DNA of 64,000 bases, taken from the NCBI GenBank assembly GCA_045615765.1, contig JAZLFM010000042.1, positions 50,357 to 114,356 on the forward strand. The letters run 5' to 3'. Origin of the DNA: UBA1715 sp045615765 (GTDB lineage: Bacteria > Bacteroidota > Bacteroidia > Bacteroidales > UBA1715). Shown here piece by piece: positions 52,311 through 62,529 of the stretch (positions within the stretch are counted from its first letter, which is position 1; every line of letters begins with the position of its first letter). Under the pieces are notes generated by a model. The model saw only the letters and a program-made list of their open reading frames with translations, had not been told where the DNA came from and did no database searches. Made by a program: the position numbers and the translations under genes.

Positions 52311-53870
52311 TTACTGTTTTTGTTGATGTTCGTTACGAAGTAAATCATTTACTTCTTTTACTGGGTTAAATGTAATTGATGGCACTTCTACAAATATTGT
52401 ATTCCAATTTGACATTGCTCCGTTCCAAAGTCCAGGAAGTTCAAGCGCCTTCAAATCTTTGCCGTCTTTACTTTTTGAAGTAATGATTCCGGCTTCTTCA
52501 TCAATATATTGTAAAAGATCAAATTTCTTGTCGTCGTAATCTTTTACGGCACAAACTAAGTCCACTGGATTAAAGTGGGTAGAGGCATTGAAAATAGCTT
52601 CTTGACCTTCTGCTTTTGTGTCAATTTGTGCTTTTTCAATAACTTGCAATGTTTTTGCGCCATCTCTTTCTTGTACGAAGAATGGTCCGCCGCCAGGTTC
52701 GCCTTCGTTTTTCACCATACCGCATACACGAATTGGTCTGTGAAGAATTTCAAGCAAATAATCCTTACAATCGTTTCTTGCCCAATTTTCAAAACCTTCA
52801 GGTAAGATATAGTTCAATTCATTCTGTAAGAAGTTGATTGTCTTTCTCAATCGTCTGTCTGACAAATGTCTGCAACCACGAATTTTCTTATAGAAATGGA
52901 ATATTTCCGATTGATAATGAATCAAAATACCGGCAAGCGCCTTTTTGTATAAAGTTGTTGTTTCTTTATAGTCATCAGGAACGATATTGTCGATATTTTT
53001 AATGAAAATTATATCGTAATTAAGATCGTTCAAGTTCTCTATTAATGCTCCGTGACCAGCAGGTCTAAAAAGGAGAGTGTCGTCGTTATTCTTGAAAGGT
53101 GTGTTATCCGGATTGACTGCGATAGTGTCAGTTGTTGACTTTTGCACACTGTAATCCACATAATATTTCACTTTATGTTCGTCTTGATATTTATGTTTTA
53201 CTTCGGCTACTTTTTCTTTGAAGCCGTCCATAAATTCAGGAGAGACGGTAAAATGAATATTTACATCTTTATTGTGATTCTTTGCATACAAAGCACCTTC
53301 CACCAAATGTTCTTCCAATGGTGTTCTGTTTTCTGCCGCATATTTATGGAATAGGAGAAGACCTTTTGGAAGGTTGCCATAATTTAATCCTTTGGCAGTC
53401 AAAAGATATTCGAAAATAGGTTTATAGTCCTTTTTCGCCAATAAGCTTTCTATTTCGAAGCCATCTTTTGCCAAGGCAGCAACTAAATCTTGATAGAATG
53501 CAAATTTTTGTATTTCGTTAATGAAATTTTGTGGCGAATGCAAACCTGTTTTTGTGAAGAATTTTTTGTATGATTCTTCGCTTCCGTCATATTCGTTCAA
53601 AAGTGTAAATAACATTTTAAACATACGGGAAGCAGCACCAGAAGCAGGAACGAATTTAACCACTTTTTTGTGGCGTTTTTTTCTTTCGTACAACTTCGCA
53701 AAATCAACGATTTCGTCTTCTTCGTATTTTTTGATTCCGTGCTCTAATGTAGCAGGAGAGACAATATTCATCGGAGAAAATCCTGTTTCGAAGCGTTTGA
53801 TTTGTTTTTCAACCTGCTCCAAACTAAGTCCGTGAAATTGAATTTCGTGAAGATTAGATTCTGAAAACAT
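52311..53870 (-). CDS. DUF4301 family protein
   Basis: 519 aa, cytoplasmic, typical of DUF4301, a family almost limited to Bacteroidota. It has KFVPASGAASRMFKML near residue 70-85, a nucleotidyltransferase-like N-terminal loop, then TLLFRPAGHGALIENLNDL near 265-283 and DIIFIKNIDNIVPD. This UDP-sugar pyrophosphorylase-like pattern hints at nucleotide-sugar chemistry, but no activity is established. It is first in an operon with ComA-like and crcB, with a -7 box 21 bases upstream. Confidence 0.85.
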   Translation of the reverse strand: MFSESNLHEIQFHGLSLEQVEKQIKRFETGFSPMNIVSPATLEHGIKKYEEDEIVDFAKLYERKKRHKKVVKFVPASGAASRMFKMLFTLLNEYDGSEESYKKFFTKTGLHSPQNFINEIQKFAFYQDLVAALAKDGFEIESLLAKKDYKPIFEYLLTAKGLNYGNLPKGLLLFHKYAAENRTPLEEHLVEGALYAKNHNKDVNIHFTVSPEFMDGFKEKVAEVKHKYQDEHKVKYYVDYSVQKSTTDTIAVNPDNTPFKNNDDTLLFRPAGHGALIENLNDLNYDIIFIKNIDNIVPDDYKETTTLYKKALAGILIHYQSEIFHFYKKIRGCRHLSDRRLRKTINFLQNELNYILPEGFENWARNDCKDYLLEILHRPIRVCGMVKNEGEPGGGPFFVQERDGAKTLQVIEKAQIDTKAEGQEAIFNASTHFNPVDLVCAVKDYDDKKFDLLQYIDEEAGIITSKSKDGKDLKALELPGLWNGAMSNWNTIFVEVPSITFNPVKEVNDLLRNEHQQKQ

Positions 53871-53890
53871 TTTGTAAAATTTTAATTCTT

Positions 53891-53898
53891 CAAATATA
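53891..53898 (-). promoter_or_regulatory. -7 element of the DUF4301-ComA-crcB operon
   Basis: Reads TATATTTG on the minus strand, exact consensus, 20 bases before the DUF4301 ATG. Confidence 0.5.
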
Positions 53899-53929
53899 CA
53901 ATAAATTGAATGTTTTGGTTGCTTTTACA

Positions 53930-53954
53930 AGAAAAAAGGAGCAAAATGCTCCTT
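53930..53954 (-). terminator. terminator of guaA
   Basis: AAGGAGCA (53937-53944) pairs with TGCTCCTT (53947-53954). On the minus strand a T run follows. It lies 5 bases after the guaA stop codon. Confidence 0.85.
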
Positions 53955-53959
53955 AATTC

Positions 53960-55564
53960 TTATTCCCATTCAATTGTTGAAGGTGGTTTTGAAGAAATGT
54001 CGTAGCATACTCGGTTGACACCTTTCACTTTATTTATGATATCATTGGAAACTTTAGCCATAAATTCGTATGGTAGGTGAGCCCAATCTGCTGTCATTGC
54101 ATCGGTACTTGTTACAGCACGCAATGCTACGGCACGTTCGTATGTTCGTTCGTCACCCATAACGCCAACGCTCTTTATCGGTAATAAGATAACACCGGCT
54201 TGCCAAATTTGATCATATAAAGAAACCTCGATTTCTCCATTCGTCATATTTGCAGGAACGCCAGCAGCAAGAACTTTGCGAGCTTCTTCGCCACTTAATT
54301 TTACTTTCCAGTCACGCAAACCTTGAATGAATATATCGTCAGCATCTTGTAGAATACGAACTTTTTCTCTTGTAATGTCACCCAAAATACGAACAGCCAA
54401 ACCTGGTCCAGGGAATGGGTGGCGAGTAATCAAATGTTCAGGCATACCCATTTGGCGACCGACACGACGAACTTCGTCTTTGAATAACCATTGTAGTGGT
54501 TCGCATAGTTTCAAGTGCATTTTTTCAGGAAGACCACCTACGTTGTGGTGACTCTTGATAACCATACCTGTAATACTTAAACTTTCGATTCTATCAGGAT
54601 AAATTGTTCCTTGCGCTAACCATTTTGCATCTGTAATTTTTTGAGCTTCAGCATCAAATACATCTATGAAACCGGCACCAATAATTTTACGTTTACGTTC
54701 AGGTTCTGTAACGCCTTCCAATTCTTTAAAGAATTTTTCGCTGGCATCAACACCAATTACGTTCAAACCAAGACATTCGTAATCATGAAGTACATTCTTA
54801 AACTCATCTTTACGAAGCATACCATGGTCAACGAAGATACAAGTCAAATTCTTGCCGATGGCTTTATTCAAAAGAACTGCAGCCACAGAAGAATCAACAC
54901 CACCACTAAGACCAAGGATAACTCTGTCGTTTCCTAATTGCGCTTTTAGTTCTGCAACAGTTGTTTCAACAAACGAAGCAGGGCTCCAAGTTTGTTTTCC
55001 GCCACAAATATCTACAACAAAGTTTTTCAACAATTGTGTTCCTTGTGTAGAGTGGAACACTTCTGGATGGAATTGTACGCCCCAAACTTGTTCGCCTTCG
55101 AACTGATAAGCGGCATACTCAACTTTATCTGTCGATGCGATTTTCTTCGCATTTGTTGGAAGTTTTGTGATTGTATCACCGTGGCTCATCCATACTTGGC
55201 TATTGTCGTCAATATCTTTAAATAATGGATTTGTCTTGTCGAATGAAGATAGGTGTGCACGACCATATTCTCTAGTACCAGCAGATTCAACCTTACCGCC
55301 AAATGTTTGTGCCATAAACTGAGCACCGTAACAGATACCTAAAATAGGGTATGTACCTCTGATTCCACTAAGATCAACCTTAAATGCTTTTTCGTCATAC
55401 ACGCTAAAAGGCGATCCACTTAAGATAACGCCAATGACATCTTTGTCATCTTTTGGAAATTTGTTGTAAGGAACGATTTCGCAGAACATATCCAATTCAC
55501 GGACACGACGACCAATAAGTTGAGTCGTTTGCGAACCGAAGTCTAAAATGATGATTTTCTCCAT
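53960..55564 (-). CDS. guaA: GMP synthase (glutamine-hydrolysing)
   Basis: XMP to GMP using glutamine and ATP. 534 aa. The N-terminal class I amidotransferase has its nucleophile in GICYGAQFMA (near residues 76-85) and histidine and glutamate in VQFHPEVFHS (near 167). The ATP pyrophosphatase domain has the PP-loop LGLSGGVDSSVAAVLL near 217-232. The C-terminal dimerisation domain ends KPPSTIEWE, the classical GuaA end. The gene has its own terminator and a -7 box 19 bases upstream. Confidence 0.96.
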   Translation of the reverse strand: MEKIIILDFGSQTTQLIGRRVRELDMFCEIVPYNKFPKDDKDVIGVILSGSPFSVYDEKAFKVDLSGIRGTYPILGICYGAQFMAQTFGGKVESAGTREYGRAHLSSFDKTNPLFKDIDDNSQVWMSHGDTITKLPTNAKKIASTDKVEYAAYQFEGEQVWGVQFHPEVFHSTQGTQLLKNFVVDICGGKQTWSPASFVETTVAELKAQLGNDRVILGLSGGVDSSVAAVLLNKAIGKNLTCIFVDHGMLRKDEFKNVLHDYECLGLNVIGVDASEKFFKELEGVTEPERKRKIIGAGFIDVFDAEAQKITDAKWLAQGTIYPDRIESLSITGMVIKSHHNVGGLPEKMHLKLCEPLQWLFKDEVRRVGRQMGMPEHLITRHPFPGPGLAVRILGDITREKVRILQDADDIFIQGLRDWKVKLSGEEARKVLAAGVPANMTNGEIEVSLYDQIWQAGVILLPIKSVGVMGDERTYERAVALRAVTSTDAMTADWAHLPYEFMAKVSNDIINKVKGVNRVCYDISSKPPSTIEWE

Positions 55565-55582
55565 TGTTTATTTATTATGCGC

Positions 55583-55590
55583 CAAAAATA
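55583..55590 (-). promoter_or_regulatory. -7 element upstream of guaA
   Basis: Reads TATTTTTG on the minus strand, matching TAnnTTTG, 18 bases before the guaA start. Confidence 0.4.
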
Positions 55591-55632
55591 CTATGATTAT
55601 CTTAATTTCAGCGTCGTTTCGTAAATATTTTC

Positions 55633-56988
55633 TTACTTGTTTTCAACTATTACATTTGAATTTGCCATTCGTATTTGTAACCACGAAGTGATTGTATTCA
55701 CAGCTTCTTCTTTCGGACTTCCTGTCCAATACAGCGTTACTAAAGGTGTTTTTATAGATTTGTCTGTTGCAATATCATATTTTTCAACTTCACCTAAAGC
55801 AACCTTTTCAATACTAGGATAGAGGGCGTGTATTTCTTTCGATAGTACAGAAACAGATAATTTTGAAGCCGACTGGATCTCGGATATTTTTTTCTGTAAT
55901 TCGGCGATAGTTGCTTCATTTTTTTCAATAATGGCATCTTTCTTTTCAAACAAATCTTGAATTAATTCCGACTGTTTGTTTAAGTCGAATGTGGCTGAAC
56001 CAGATTGTTTTATGTTAAGATTTACATCTCCTAAATCATAGGTGTTCAAATGCGTTTGCAAGTATTGTATTTGTTCGTCGGTAAGTGGTTTTCCGACAAA
56101 CGCAAGATCGATAGTTTTTGTTTTGAAATCACGGGAAGTTTTAATGATTTGCGATTCTGGGAAAAGTTCACTTTGCTCAATGCTGCTCACATATTTTATT
56201 GAAGCAGAATTAAATGCGGTTTCTTTTATTACATTCAATGCAATGAAAACACTTGGAATCATCACAATGAGAGAAAATATAAGAATATAGCGGCGAACTT
56301 TTCGTTGTCGAGTTTCGTCAACATACTCTTTTTCAGGGAATTTTAGATATTTTACAATTAAAAATGTAGCCAAGGCTATGAAAAATGAATTTATGAAGAA
56401 CAAATAAAAAGCTCCGAAAAAGTAATTCATTTGTCCTGTTCCAATTCCATATCCAGCAGTACAAAGAGGAGGCATCAAGGCTGTTGCTATAGCTACACCA
56501 GAAACCACCGTAGTTTTTTCCTGCGTTCTCGACGACGCAACAATTCCCGCAAAACCACCAAACGTAGCAATAAGTACATCAAATATAGTCGGACGAGTAC
56601 GCGCAAGCAATTCCGACTGCGCATCGCTTAATGGTGTAAGAAAAAAGTAAATACTTGAAACAAAAAGACTTATAATTGTCATTATAAACAAATTGTTTAA
56701 TGACTTTTTCAACAACTTTAAGTCATAAATTCCGATAGACAAACCGATACCAATAATAGGTCCCATAAGAGGAGAGACAAGCATCGCACCAATAATAACG
56801 GCAGTGGAATTTACATTTAAACCAATGGAAGCAAGGAATATGGCAAAGATTAAAATCCAAGCGTTAAGTCCTTTAAATTCAATATTTTGAGAAATATTGT
56901 CTATGGTTGCTTGTGCATTACAATCTTTGTCTATGCTAATTAGACTTTTGAAGTAATTAACAATACCAGAAAAAGAGTTTTTATCCAT
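55633..56988 (-). CDS. DUF389 (TIGR00341-type) membrane protein
   Basis: 451 aa. Residues about 35-250 carry six or more membrane helices with the DUF389 signature GAMLVSPLMGPIIGIGLSIG near 67-86, FGGFAGIVASSRTQEKTTVV and GVAIATALMPPLCTAGYG near 160-177. The C-terminal half is a soluble periplasmic-type region with a coiled coil near 345-385 (EKKDAIIEKNEATIAELQKK). The family is often called a hydrophobic-domain protein of unknown transport function. It diverges from the TPR gene and lies upstream of guaA on the same strand. Confidence 0.85.
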   Translation of the reverse strand: MDKNSFSGIVNYFKSLISIDKDCNAQATIDNISQNIEFKGLNAWILIFAIFLASIGLNVNSTAVIIGAMLVSPLMGPIIGIGLSIGIYDLKLLKKSLNNLFIMTIISLFVSSIYFFLTPLSDAQSELLARTRPTIFDVLIATFGGFAGIVASSRTQEKTTVVSGVAIATALMPPLCTAGYGIGTGQMNYFFGAFYLFFINSFFIALATFLIVKYLKFPEKEYVDETRQRKVRRYILIFSLIVMIPSVFIALNVIKETAFNSASIKYVSSIEQSELFPESQIIKTSRDFKTKTIDLAFVGKPLTDEQIQYLQTHLNTYDLGDVNLNIKQSGSATFDLNKQSELIQDLFEKKDAIIEKNEATIAELQKKISEIQSASKLSVSVLSKEIHALYPSIEKVALGEVEKYDIATDKSIKTPLVTLYWTGSPKEEAVNTITSWLQIRMANSNVIVENK

Positions 56989-57180
56989 ATTACATAAATT
57001 TTGAGCAAGGTAGTCTTTTTTGTTATGAAATAACGAAGATTTTGTATCGTAAAAATCAACAAGTTAACAACAATAATCAATAGGGGTAAAACCGTTTATA
57101 AGTTTTTGAAAACTTAATGAGAGGCGCGGGAGAATTACAATTTTTTTTATTCAAATTTGTGCGTTATAGTGTATAATATT

Positions 57181-60100
57181 ATGAACAAGTTAAAGACTTC
57201 TTTAATTCTTTTAGTATTAAGCAGTTGCATAGCGGCATCTGCACAAAAATACGAACAAAATGTACCTGCTTTCGCAACAGCGGTAGATTTATTTGAGAAT
57301 CAAAAATATAGTGCTGCTCAACAGCATTTTCAAGCTGCTTTGAAACAAAATATCGGTCGTGAGCAAAAGACCGATGCGACTTTCTATTCTGCATTGTGCG
57401 CTTTGCGTTTGTTCAATCCGAATGGAGTCTATATGACAACACAATTCATTGAGCAAAATCCACAATATCCACGCATTTACCAAGCATATTTTGAATTAGG
57501 TAATTATTTATTTCACGAAGAACAATACAAAGAAGCGTTAGCTTGTTACGAAAAAACAGATATTCAAAGATTTACAAATAGCGAAGTTTTAGAATACTTC
57601 TACAAAAAAGCGTATTCGTACTATAAAATGAATGATATGGAGAACGCCAAAAACGATGAAAAGAAGAATTCTATCTACGCAGACAAATCTTCATATTATG
57701 AATTGGCAAAACCTTTGTTTAAGGAAGTAAAAGACAATCAGCGTTCGCCGTATGCCGAAAATGCTTTGTTCTATTATTCATATATAGAATACGTTGATGG
57801 TAATTACGAAACGGCTATGAATGGATTTATGGCTTTGTCTGATTCATCTATGTTTGCTCCTGTAGTTGCGCCATATATCTGTCAGATTTATTATCAAAAT
57901 AAAGAGTATGATAAATTGATTCAATATGGTAAGAAGGTTGAAACTACTGTAAATCCTAAATATTTAGGTGATGTATATCGCGTAATGGCAGGTGCATACT
58001 ATAAAACTTTGCAATATCAACAAGCATTACCATACTATGAAAAATACTTTGCTTCTTCACCGGCGCCAACAAAGATAGAATACTACGAATTAGGACAATT
58101 GTACTATCGCTTAGGTGAATACCAGAAGGCAGTTGACAAATTCCAGAAAGTAACATCGGAGAATGACACTATCGCTCAAAATGCCTACTACCATATGGCG
58201 GATTGCTATTTGAAGTTAGGTGAGAAGGAAAAGGCGCGCAATGTTTTCTATGCTTGTTCGCTGTATTCTGTTTTCCCTGAAATTACCGAAAATGCGACAT
58301 TCTGTTATGCGAAATTAACATACGAACTTTCGTTTGCTCCGTTTAACGAGGCTATTACAGCCATGCAGAACTTTATGAATCTGTATCCGAAGTCAAAATA
58401 TATGGACGAGGCTAATGGTTTGATGGTTAAAATCTTTATGTCTTCAAGAAATTATGGTGACGCATTAAAATCGTTGGAAGGCATCTCTAACTTGTCGAGT
58501 GACTTGAAAATGGCATATCAACAAATCGCATATTACCGCGGTTTGGAATTATTCAACAATCTTGATTACAAGGCTGCCATAGATATGTTCAACAAATCTA
58601 TGGAATATGGAATATACGATAGAGTAGTAAATTCTTATTGCTTGTATTGGAAAGCGGAATCTAATTATAAATTACAACAATATAATGAAGCTCTTGCATT
58701 GTATAAAGATTATATTATTGCTCAAGGTGCTTTTGGAACACAAGAATACGAACGAGCACATTATAATATAGCTTATACATATTTTGAAAACGAAGACTAT
58801 GCGTCGGCAGCAATGTGGTACAGAAAATATATCGATCTTGCAAAAGACAAGAAATCAGATATTTATACCGACGCTTTAATTCGTACTGGTGATAGCTATT
58901 ATATGCTAAAAGACTTTGGTTCTGCTGTAAAATACTATGGTCAAGCTGAAAAAATCGGCAGATATGATGTTGAATATGCATTATTCCAAGAAGCATTCTG
59001 TCAAGGTTTGGATGGAAATCAAGCAGGAAAAATTGCTACACTTTCTACATTCTTAAAAACCTATGTAAATTCAACTTATTATGACGATGCTTTGTACGAA
59101 CAAGCAGAAGCTTATATGAAACAAGGCGAAAATCAAAAGGCAATAGACAATTACAAAAACATCATAAACAATTACAAATCAAGTTCCTATGTTAAACGAG
59201 CATTGTTACAATACGCTTTAATTGAATACAATTCTCAAAACATTGACAATGCGTTGGTTATGTATAAAGGTATCGTAGAACAATATCCTGGTTCACAAGA
59301 GGCTGTGACAGCATTGAATATGATTCAGAATATTTATAGAAAGAAAAACGATATAGACACATTCTCGGCATATTTAAAACAAATAGGTGGTTATTCCGAT
59401 ATCACAGAGGCTCATCTTGATTCTTTGAGTTATGAAGTGATAGAAGAGACGTATTTGGATGGAAATTGCGATAAGGCAACGCCGTTAATGCAAAACTATC
59501 TTCAAAAATATGGCGACGGTTTCTTCAAAATCAATGTACATTATTATTTAGGTGACTGCTTGAATTACAGAGGATACCAAACAGAAGCATTGCCTCATTT
59601 TGAATATGTAATACAACAACCGAAAAACGGTTATACAGAACAAGCTTTGGTAAATGCGTCACAAATTCTTATGAACTATTTCCAATACGCACAAGCGGTA
59701 CCATATTTAGTACAATTGGAAACAACAGCAGAAGTAAAACCAAATGTTCTGTTATCTCGTAAGTTGCAAATCGAAGCATATGCAAAATTGAAAGAATATC
59801 AGAAATTGATTGCTACGGTAGAAAACTTCATCGTTACAGAAAAAGTAACACAAGACGACAAGCGATGGGCTAATATGAATGCGGCAATTGCATACGATTC
59901 ATTGGCAGATTCAACAAATGCTCTTGTAAAATATAGAACTGTTGCTTTAGAAATATCTACAGCAGAAGGTTCGGAAGCTAAATATCGTGCCGCTTCGTTA
60001 TTGTTTGACCAAAAACGCTACGAAGAATCAGAAAAAGAAATCCTTGAATTCTTGGAAAAAAATTCTCCACACCAATATTGGTTAGGAAAATCATACATTT

Positions 60101-60294
60101 TGTGGGCTAAAATATTTATCGCTCGTAACGAATTGTTCCAAGCTCGCTACACGCTACAAAATGTATTACAACATTACAAAATACAAGATGACGGCATAAT
60201 CAATGAAGTAAACGATATGCTTGACTTTATTACAGATATTGAAATGCAACAAAAAGCACAAGAATCTCAATCAGTAGAAATAGAACAGAGATAG
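57181..60294 (+). CDS. large secreted/periplasmic tetratricopeptide-repeat protein
   Basis: 1037 aa from the ATG at 57181; the signal peptide ends near residue 23 (ASAQ). Almost the whole length is TPR-like helices: YKEALACYEKTDIQRF, YQQALPYYEKYFASSP, YQKAVDKFQKVTSENDT, YNEALALYKDYIIAQG, QKAIDNYKNIINNYKSSSYV and others. In Bacteroidota this type of TPR protein is encoded before an outer-membrane receptor-like protein and may act as an envelope scaffold. Partners are unknown. The downstream outer-membrane gene begins 19 bases after its stop. Confidence 0.85.
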   Translation: MNKLKTSLILLVLSSCIAASAQKYEQNVPAFATAVDLFENQKYSAAQQHFQAALKQNIGREQKTDATFYSALCALRLFNPNGVYMTTQFIEQNPQYPRIYQAYFELGNYLFHEEQYKEALACYEKTDIQRFTNSEVLEYFYKKAYSYYKMNDMENAKNDEKKNSIYADKSSYYELAKPLFKEVKDNQRSPYAENALFYYSYIEYVDGNYETAMNGFMALSDSSMFAPVVAPYICQIYYQNKEYDKLIQYGKKVETTVNPKYLGDVYRVMAGAYYKTLQYQQALPYYEKYFASSPAPTKIEYYELGQLYYRLGEYQKAVDKFQKVTSENDTIAQNAYYHMADCYLKLGEKEKARNVFYACSLYSVFPEITENATFCYAKLTYELSFAPFNEAITAMQNFMNLYPKSKYMDEANGLMVKIFMSSRNYGDALKSLEGISNLSSDLKMAYQQIAYYRGLELFNNLDYKAAIDMFNKSMEYGIYDRVVNSYCLYWKAESNYKLQQYNEALALYKDYIIAQGAFGTQEYERAHYNIAYTYFENEDYASAAMWYRKYIDLAKDKKSDIYTDALIRTGDSYYMLKDFGSAVKYYGQAEKIGRYDVEYALFQEAFCQGLDGNQAGKIATLSTFLKTYVNSTYYDDALYEQAEAYMKQGENQKAIDNYKNIINNYKSSSYVKRALLQYALIEYNSQNIDNALVMYKGIVEQYPGSQEAVTALNMIQNIYRKKNDIDTFSAYLKQIGGYSDITEAHLDSLSYEVIEETYLDGNCDKATPLMQNYLQKYGDGFFKINVHYYLGDCLNYRGYQTEALPHFEYVIQQPKNGYTEQALVNASQILMNYFQYAQAVPYLVQLETTAEVKPNVLLSRKLQIEAYAKLKEYQKLIATVENFIVTEKVTQDDKRWANMNAAIAYDSLADSTNALVKYRTVALEISTAEGSEAKYRAASLLFDQKRYEESEKEILEFLEKNSPHQYWLGKSYILWAKIFIARNELFQARYTLQNVLQHYKIQDDGIINEVNDMLDFITDIEMQQKAQESQSVEIEQR

Positions 60295-60313
60295 TGTTAA
60301 CAGTGAAAATATT

Positions 60314-62059
60314 ATGAGTATGAATAAATTCTCAATCAAAAAAATAGCAATTAGCTGTGTTGTTTTATCAGCACCTATAGCATTGTTTGCACAATCAGAA
60401 GAACCTGAACTTAGTAAAACTATTCAGGTATATTCGGAATATAAACCACAAATTTCCGATGCTTCACGCATATCGGTTAATCCAAAGGTTTACGACACAT
60501 TAGATTTACAGGTAAATCTAAAATATAATATTGCAACAACTCCGTTACAAACTGATTATCACATAATTCCATTGCGTGCTGTAAGTGTGAAAGGGGACAA
60601 ACTACAGGAATTATATAGAGGAGAAGCAACTCTTGGTTTAGGAAATTATTGGAATAACTTGTTCTCGCTACGCTATATGACCGAACGATCACGATTGCGT
60701 CAAGCGGGAGTGGAATTGTACCATAACGGATCGGCGGGAAAACTTAAAATTCAAGACGAAAAAGTTCCTGCTGGTTATACAACTGATTATTTCTCAGCAT
60801 ATTGGAAACGATTCTACGAGAAATTCACATTACAGACATCTATAAAACCTGGTTATCAGAATTTTATGCGTTATGGTTATTACACATATAATGCTAATGA
60901 TACTGTTGACTATGGTGACAAAAAAGATATTCGTCGCAATATCATAACGCTTGATGCCGATGCCAGTCTTGTTTCGAACGATAGCGATGTTGATGCATTA
61001 CGCTATAATACTGCTGTAAACTATGGTTTAACTTTTGCAACAAATCCTACAAATGTTGAAAATGCTGCAGAGATTTCTGGTGGATTAAATAAATTATTGG
61101 GCCGTGTAGTTGTTGGTTTCGATGCGAACTATAAACTAAGTGCTTTGAATTTTGAGTCGAAAATGGACAGTGCGAAATTCCAAAGTTTACTACAGGCAAT
61201 GCCTTACGCAAAAGTTGGAACCGAAGATTGGACATTACAAGTAGGAGTGAAAGCATCTCCTTTGTTAGGCGCTACAACTCAATTCAAAATATTTCCTGAT
61301 TTAATGTTTGAATATTCAATTCCTAAAGCAAAACTGATTCCTTATTTCAATTTATATGGTGGAGTTGATATGATGACAATGCGCGAAATGTTGGAAGAAA
61401 ATCCATACGCTTCGGATTCTGTTATGATTCGTCCGACTATAAACAAACTTGGGTTTGATTTCGGCTTAAAAGGAAGAATTAAAAAGTTGATCACATACAA
61501 TGCTGAATTTTCGGTAAAAGCCTATGAAAATATGTATTTCTGGGAAGCAAATAGAAATCATTCTATAACAAATGGAATGCCGATAAAAGATGCAAAAACA
61601 ACATTCGATGTTATATATGATGCAAATACCACACTTATGAAAGGACATCTCGATTTCGGTTTCTTGTTTAGAAAAGTAACGTGTGGAATAGAAGCAAACT
61701 ACTATTATTGGCAATTAGACACTATTAAATACGCTTGGTACAAACCTGTTACAGATGTTACATTCTCATCTCGATTCCTTATCTTGAATCCAAATAATAA
61801 TAAGACCAAATTGTCTGTAGAACCAAACATGTATCTATTGGTTTATAGAAGCGAAACTATGGGAGATGGCGATACCGCAAACAATTGTATCTTCGATCTA
61901 GGAATAGAAGCTAACTATTACTATAATAGCGTATTACGCATATTCCTTGATGTAAACAACATTCTTGGCATAAAGAATTACAGATATGTTGACTATCCTT
62001 GTCAACGAGCAAATTTTATGGCAGGTCTTTCGTATTCATTTGGCGGACATAAGGAATAA
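60314..62059 (+). CDS. outer-membrane beta-barrel (TonB-receptor-like) protein
   Basis: 581 aa; starts MSMNKFSIKK, and an ATG two codons in is equally possible. The signal peptide ends near residue 26 (LFAQ). A short periplasmic segment (about 27-90, with IQVYSEYKPQISDASRISV) precedes a barrel rich in alternating aromatic strands and a terminal strand (MAGLSYSFGG). A TonB plug domain is not convincing, so it is a receptor-like barrel rather than a proven transporter. It follows the TPR gene and overlaps rlmH by one base. Confidence 0.7.
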   Translation: MSMNKFSIKKIAISCVVLSAPIALFAQSEEPELSKTIQVYSEYKPQISDASRISVNPKVYDTLDLQVNLKYNIATTPLQTDYHIIPLRAVSVKGDKLQELYRGEATLGLGNYWNNLFSLRYMTERSRLRQAGVELYHNGSAGKLKIQDEKVPAGYTTDYFSAYWKRFYEKFTLQTSIKPGYQNFMRYGYYTYNANDTVDYGDKKDIRRNIITLDADASLVSNDSDVDALRYNTAVNYGLTFATNPTNVENAAEISGGLNKLLGRVVVGFDANYKLSALNFESKMDSAKFQSLLQAMPYAKVGTEDWTLQVGVKASPLLGATTQFKIFPDLMFEYSIPKAKLIPYFNLYGGVDMMTMREMLEENPYASDSVMIRPTINKLGFDFGLKGRIKKLITYNAEFSVKAYENMYFWEANRNHSITNGMPIKDAKTTFDVIYDANTTLMKGHLDFGFLFRKVTCGIEANYYYWQLDTIKYAWYKPVTDVTFSSRFLILNPNNNKTKLSVEPNMYLLVYRSETMGDGDTANNCIFDLGIEANYYYNSVLRIFLDVNNILGIKNYRYVDYPCQRANFMAGLSYSFGGHKE

Positions 62060-62529
62060 TGAAGATTACACTAATTTGGGTTGCAAAAACAAATGCTTCG
62101 TATCTGGCCGAAGGAATCAAGGAATATACGGAGCGTTTGAAACATTATTGCCAATTCAATATTGTTGAAATTCCAGAATACAAGTCTTCGAGCAAGACAA
62201 GTTTCGAAGAAATCAAGAAAAAGGAGGGAGGTGCCATACTTGCCAAATTGCCACAAAACGCACAATGTTTTCTATTGGACGAAAATGGTAAAGAATATAC
62301 CTCTCGCCAATTTGCAAAGGTAATAGAAACGGCAAAAGACAATTCCCGGGATTTATGCTTCATAATAGGAGGTCCGTATGGATTTTCACAAGATGTGTAT
62401 AATGCTGTACCACAAAAAGTTTCATTTTCAAAAATGACATTCTCACATCAAATGATACGAGTGTTTGTTGTAGAACAATTCTATCGAGCATTTACAATCA
62501 TACAAGATCTTCCATATCATCACGATTAA
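62059..62529 (+). CDS. rlmH: 23S rRNA (pseudouridine-1915-N3) methyltransferase RlmH
   Basis: SPOUT-class methyltransferase acting on helix 69 of 23S rRNA in the 70S ribosome. 156 aa, the normal length. Signatures are FLLDENGKEYTSRQFA near residue 71-86, the knot motif FIIGGPYGFS near 100-109 and KMTFSHQMIRVFVVEQFYRA near 122-141. TAATG overlaps link it to the genes on both sides. Confidence 0.96.
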   Translation: MKITLIWVAKTNASYLAEGIKEYTERLKHYCQFNIVEIPEYKSSSKTSFEEIKKKEGGAILAKLPQNAQCFLLDENGKEYTSRQFAKVIETAKDNSRDLCFIIGGPYGFSQDVYNAVPQKVSFSKMTFSHQMIRVFVVEQFYRAFTIIQDLPYHHD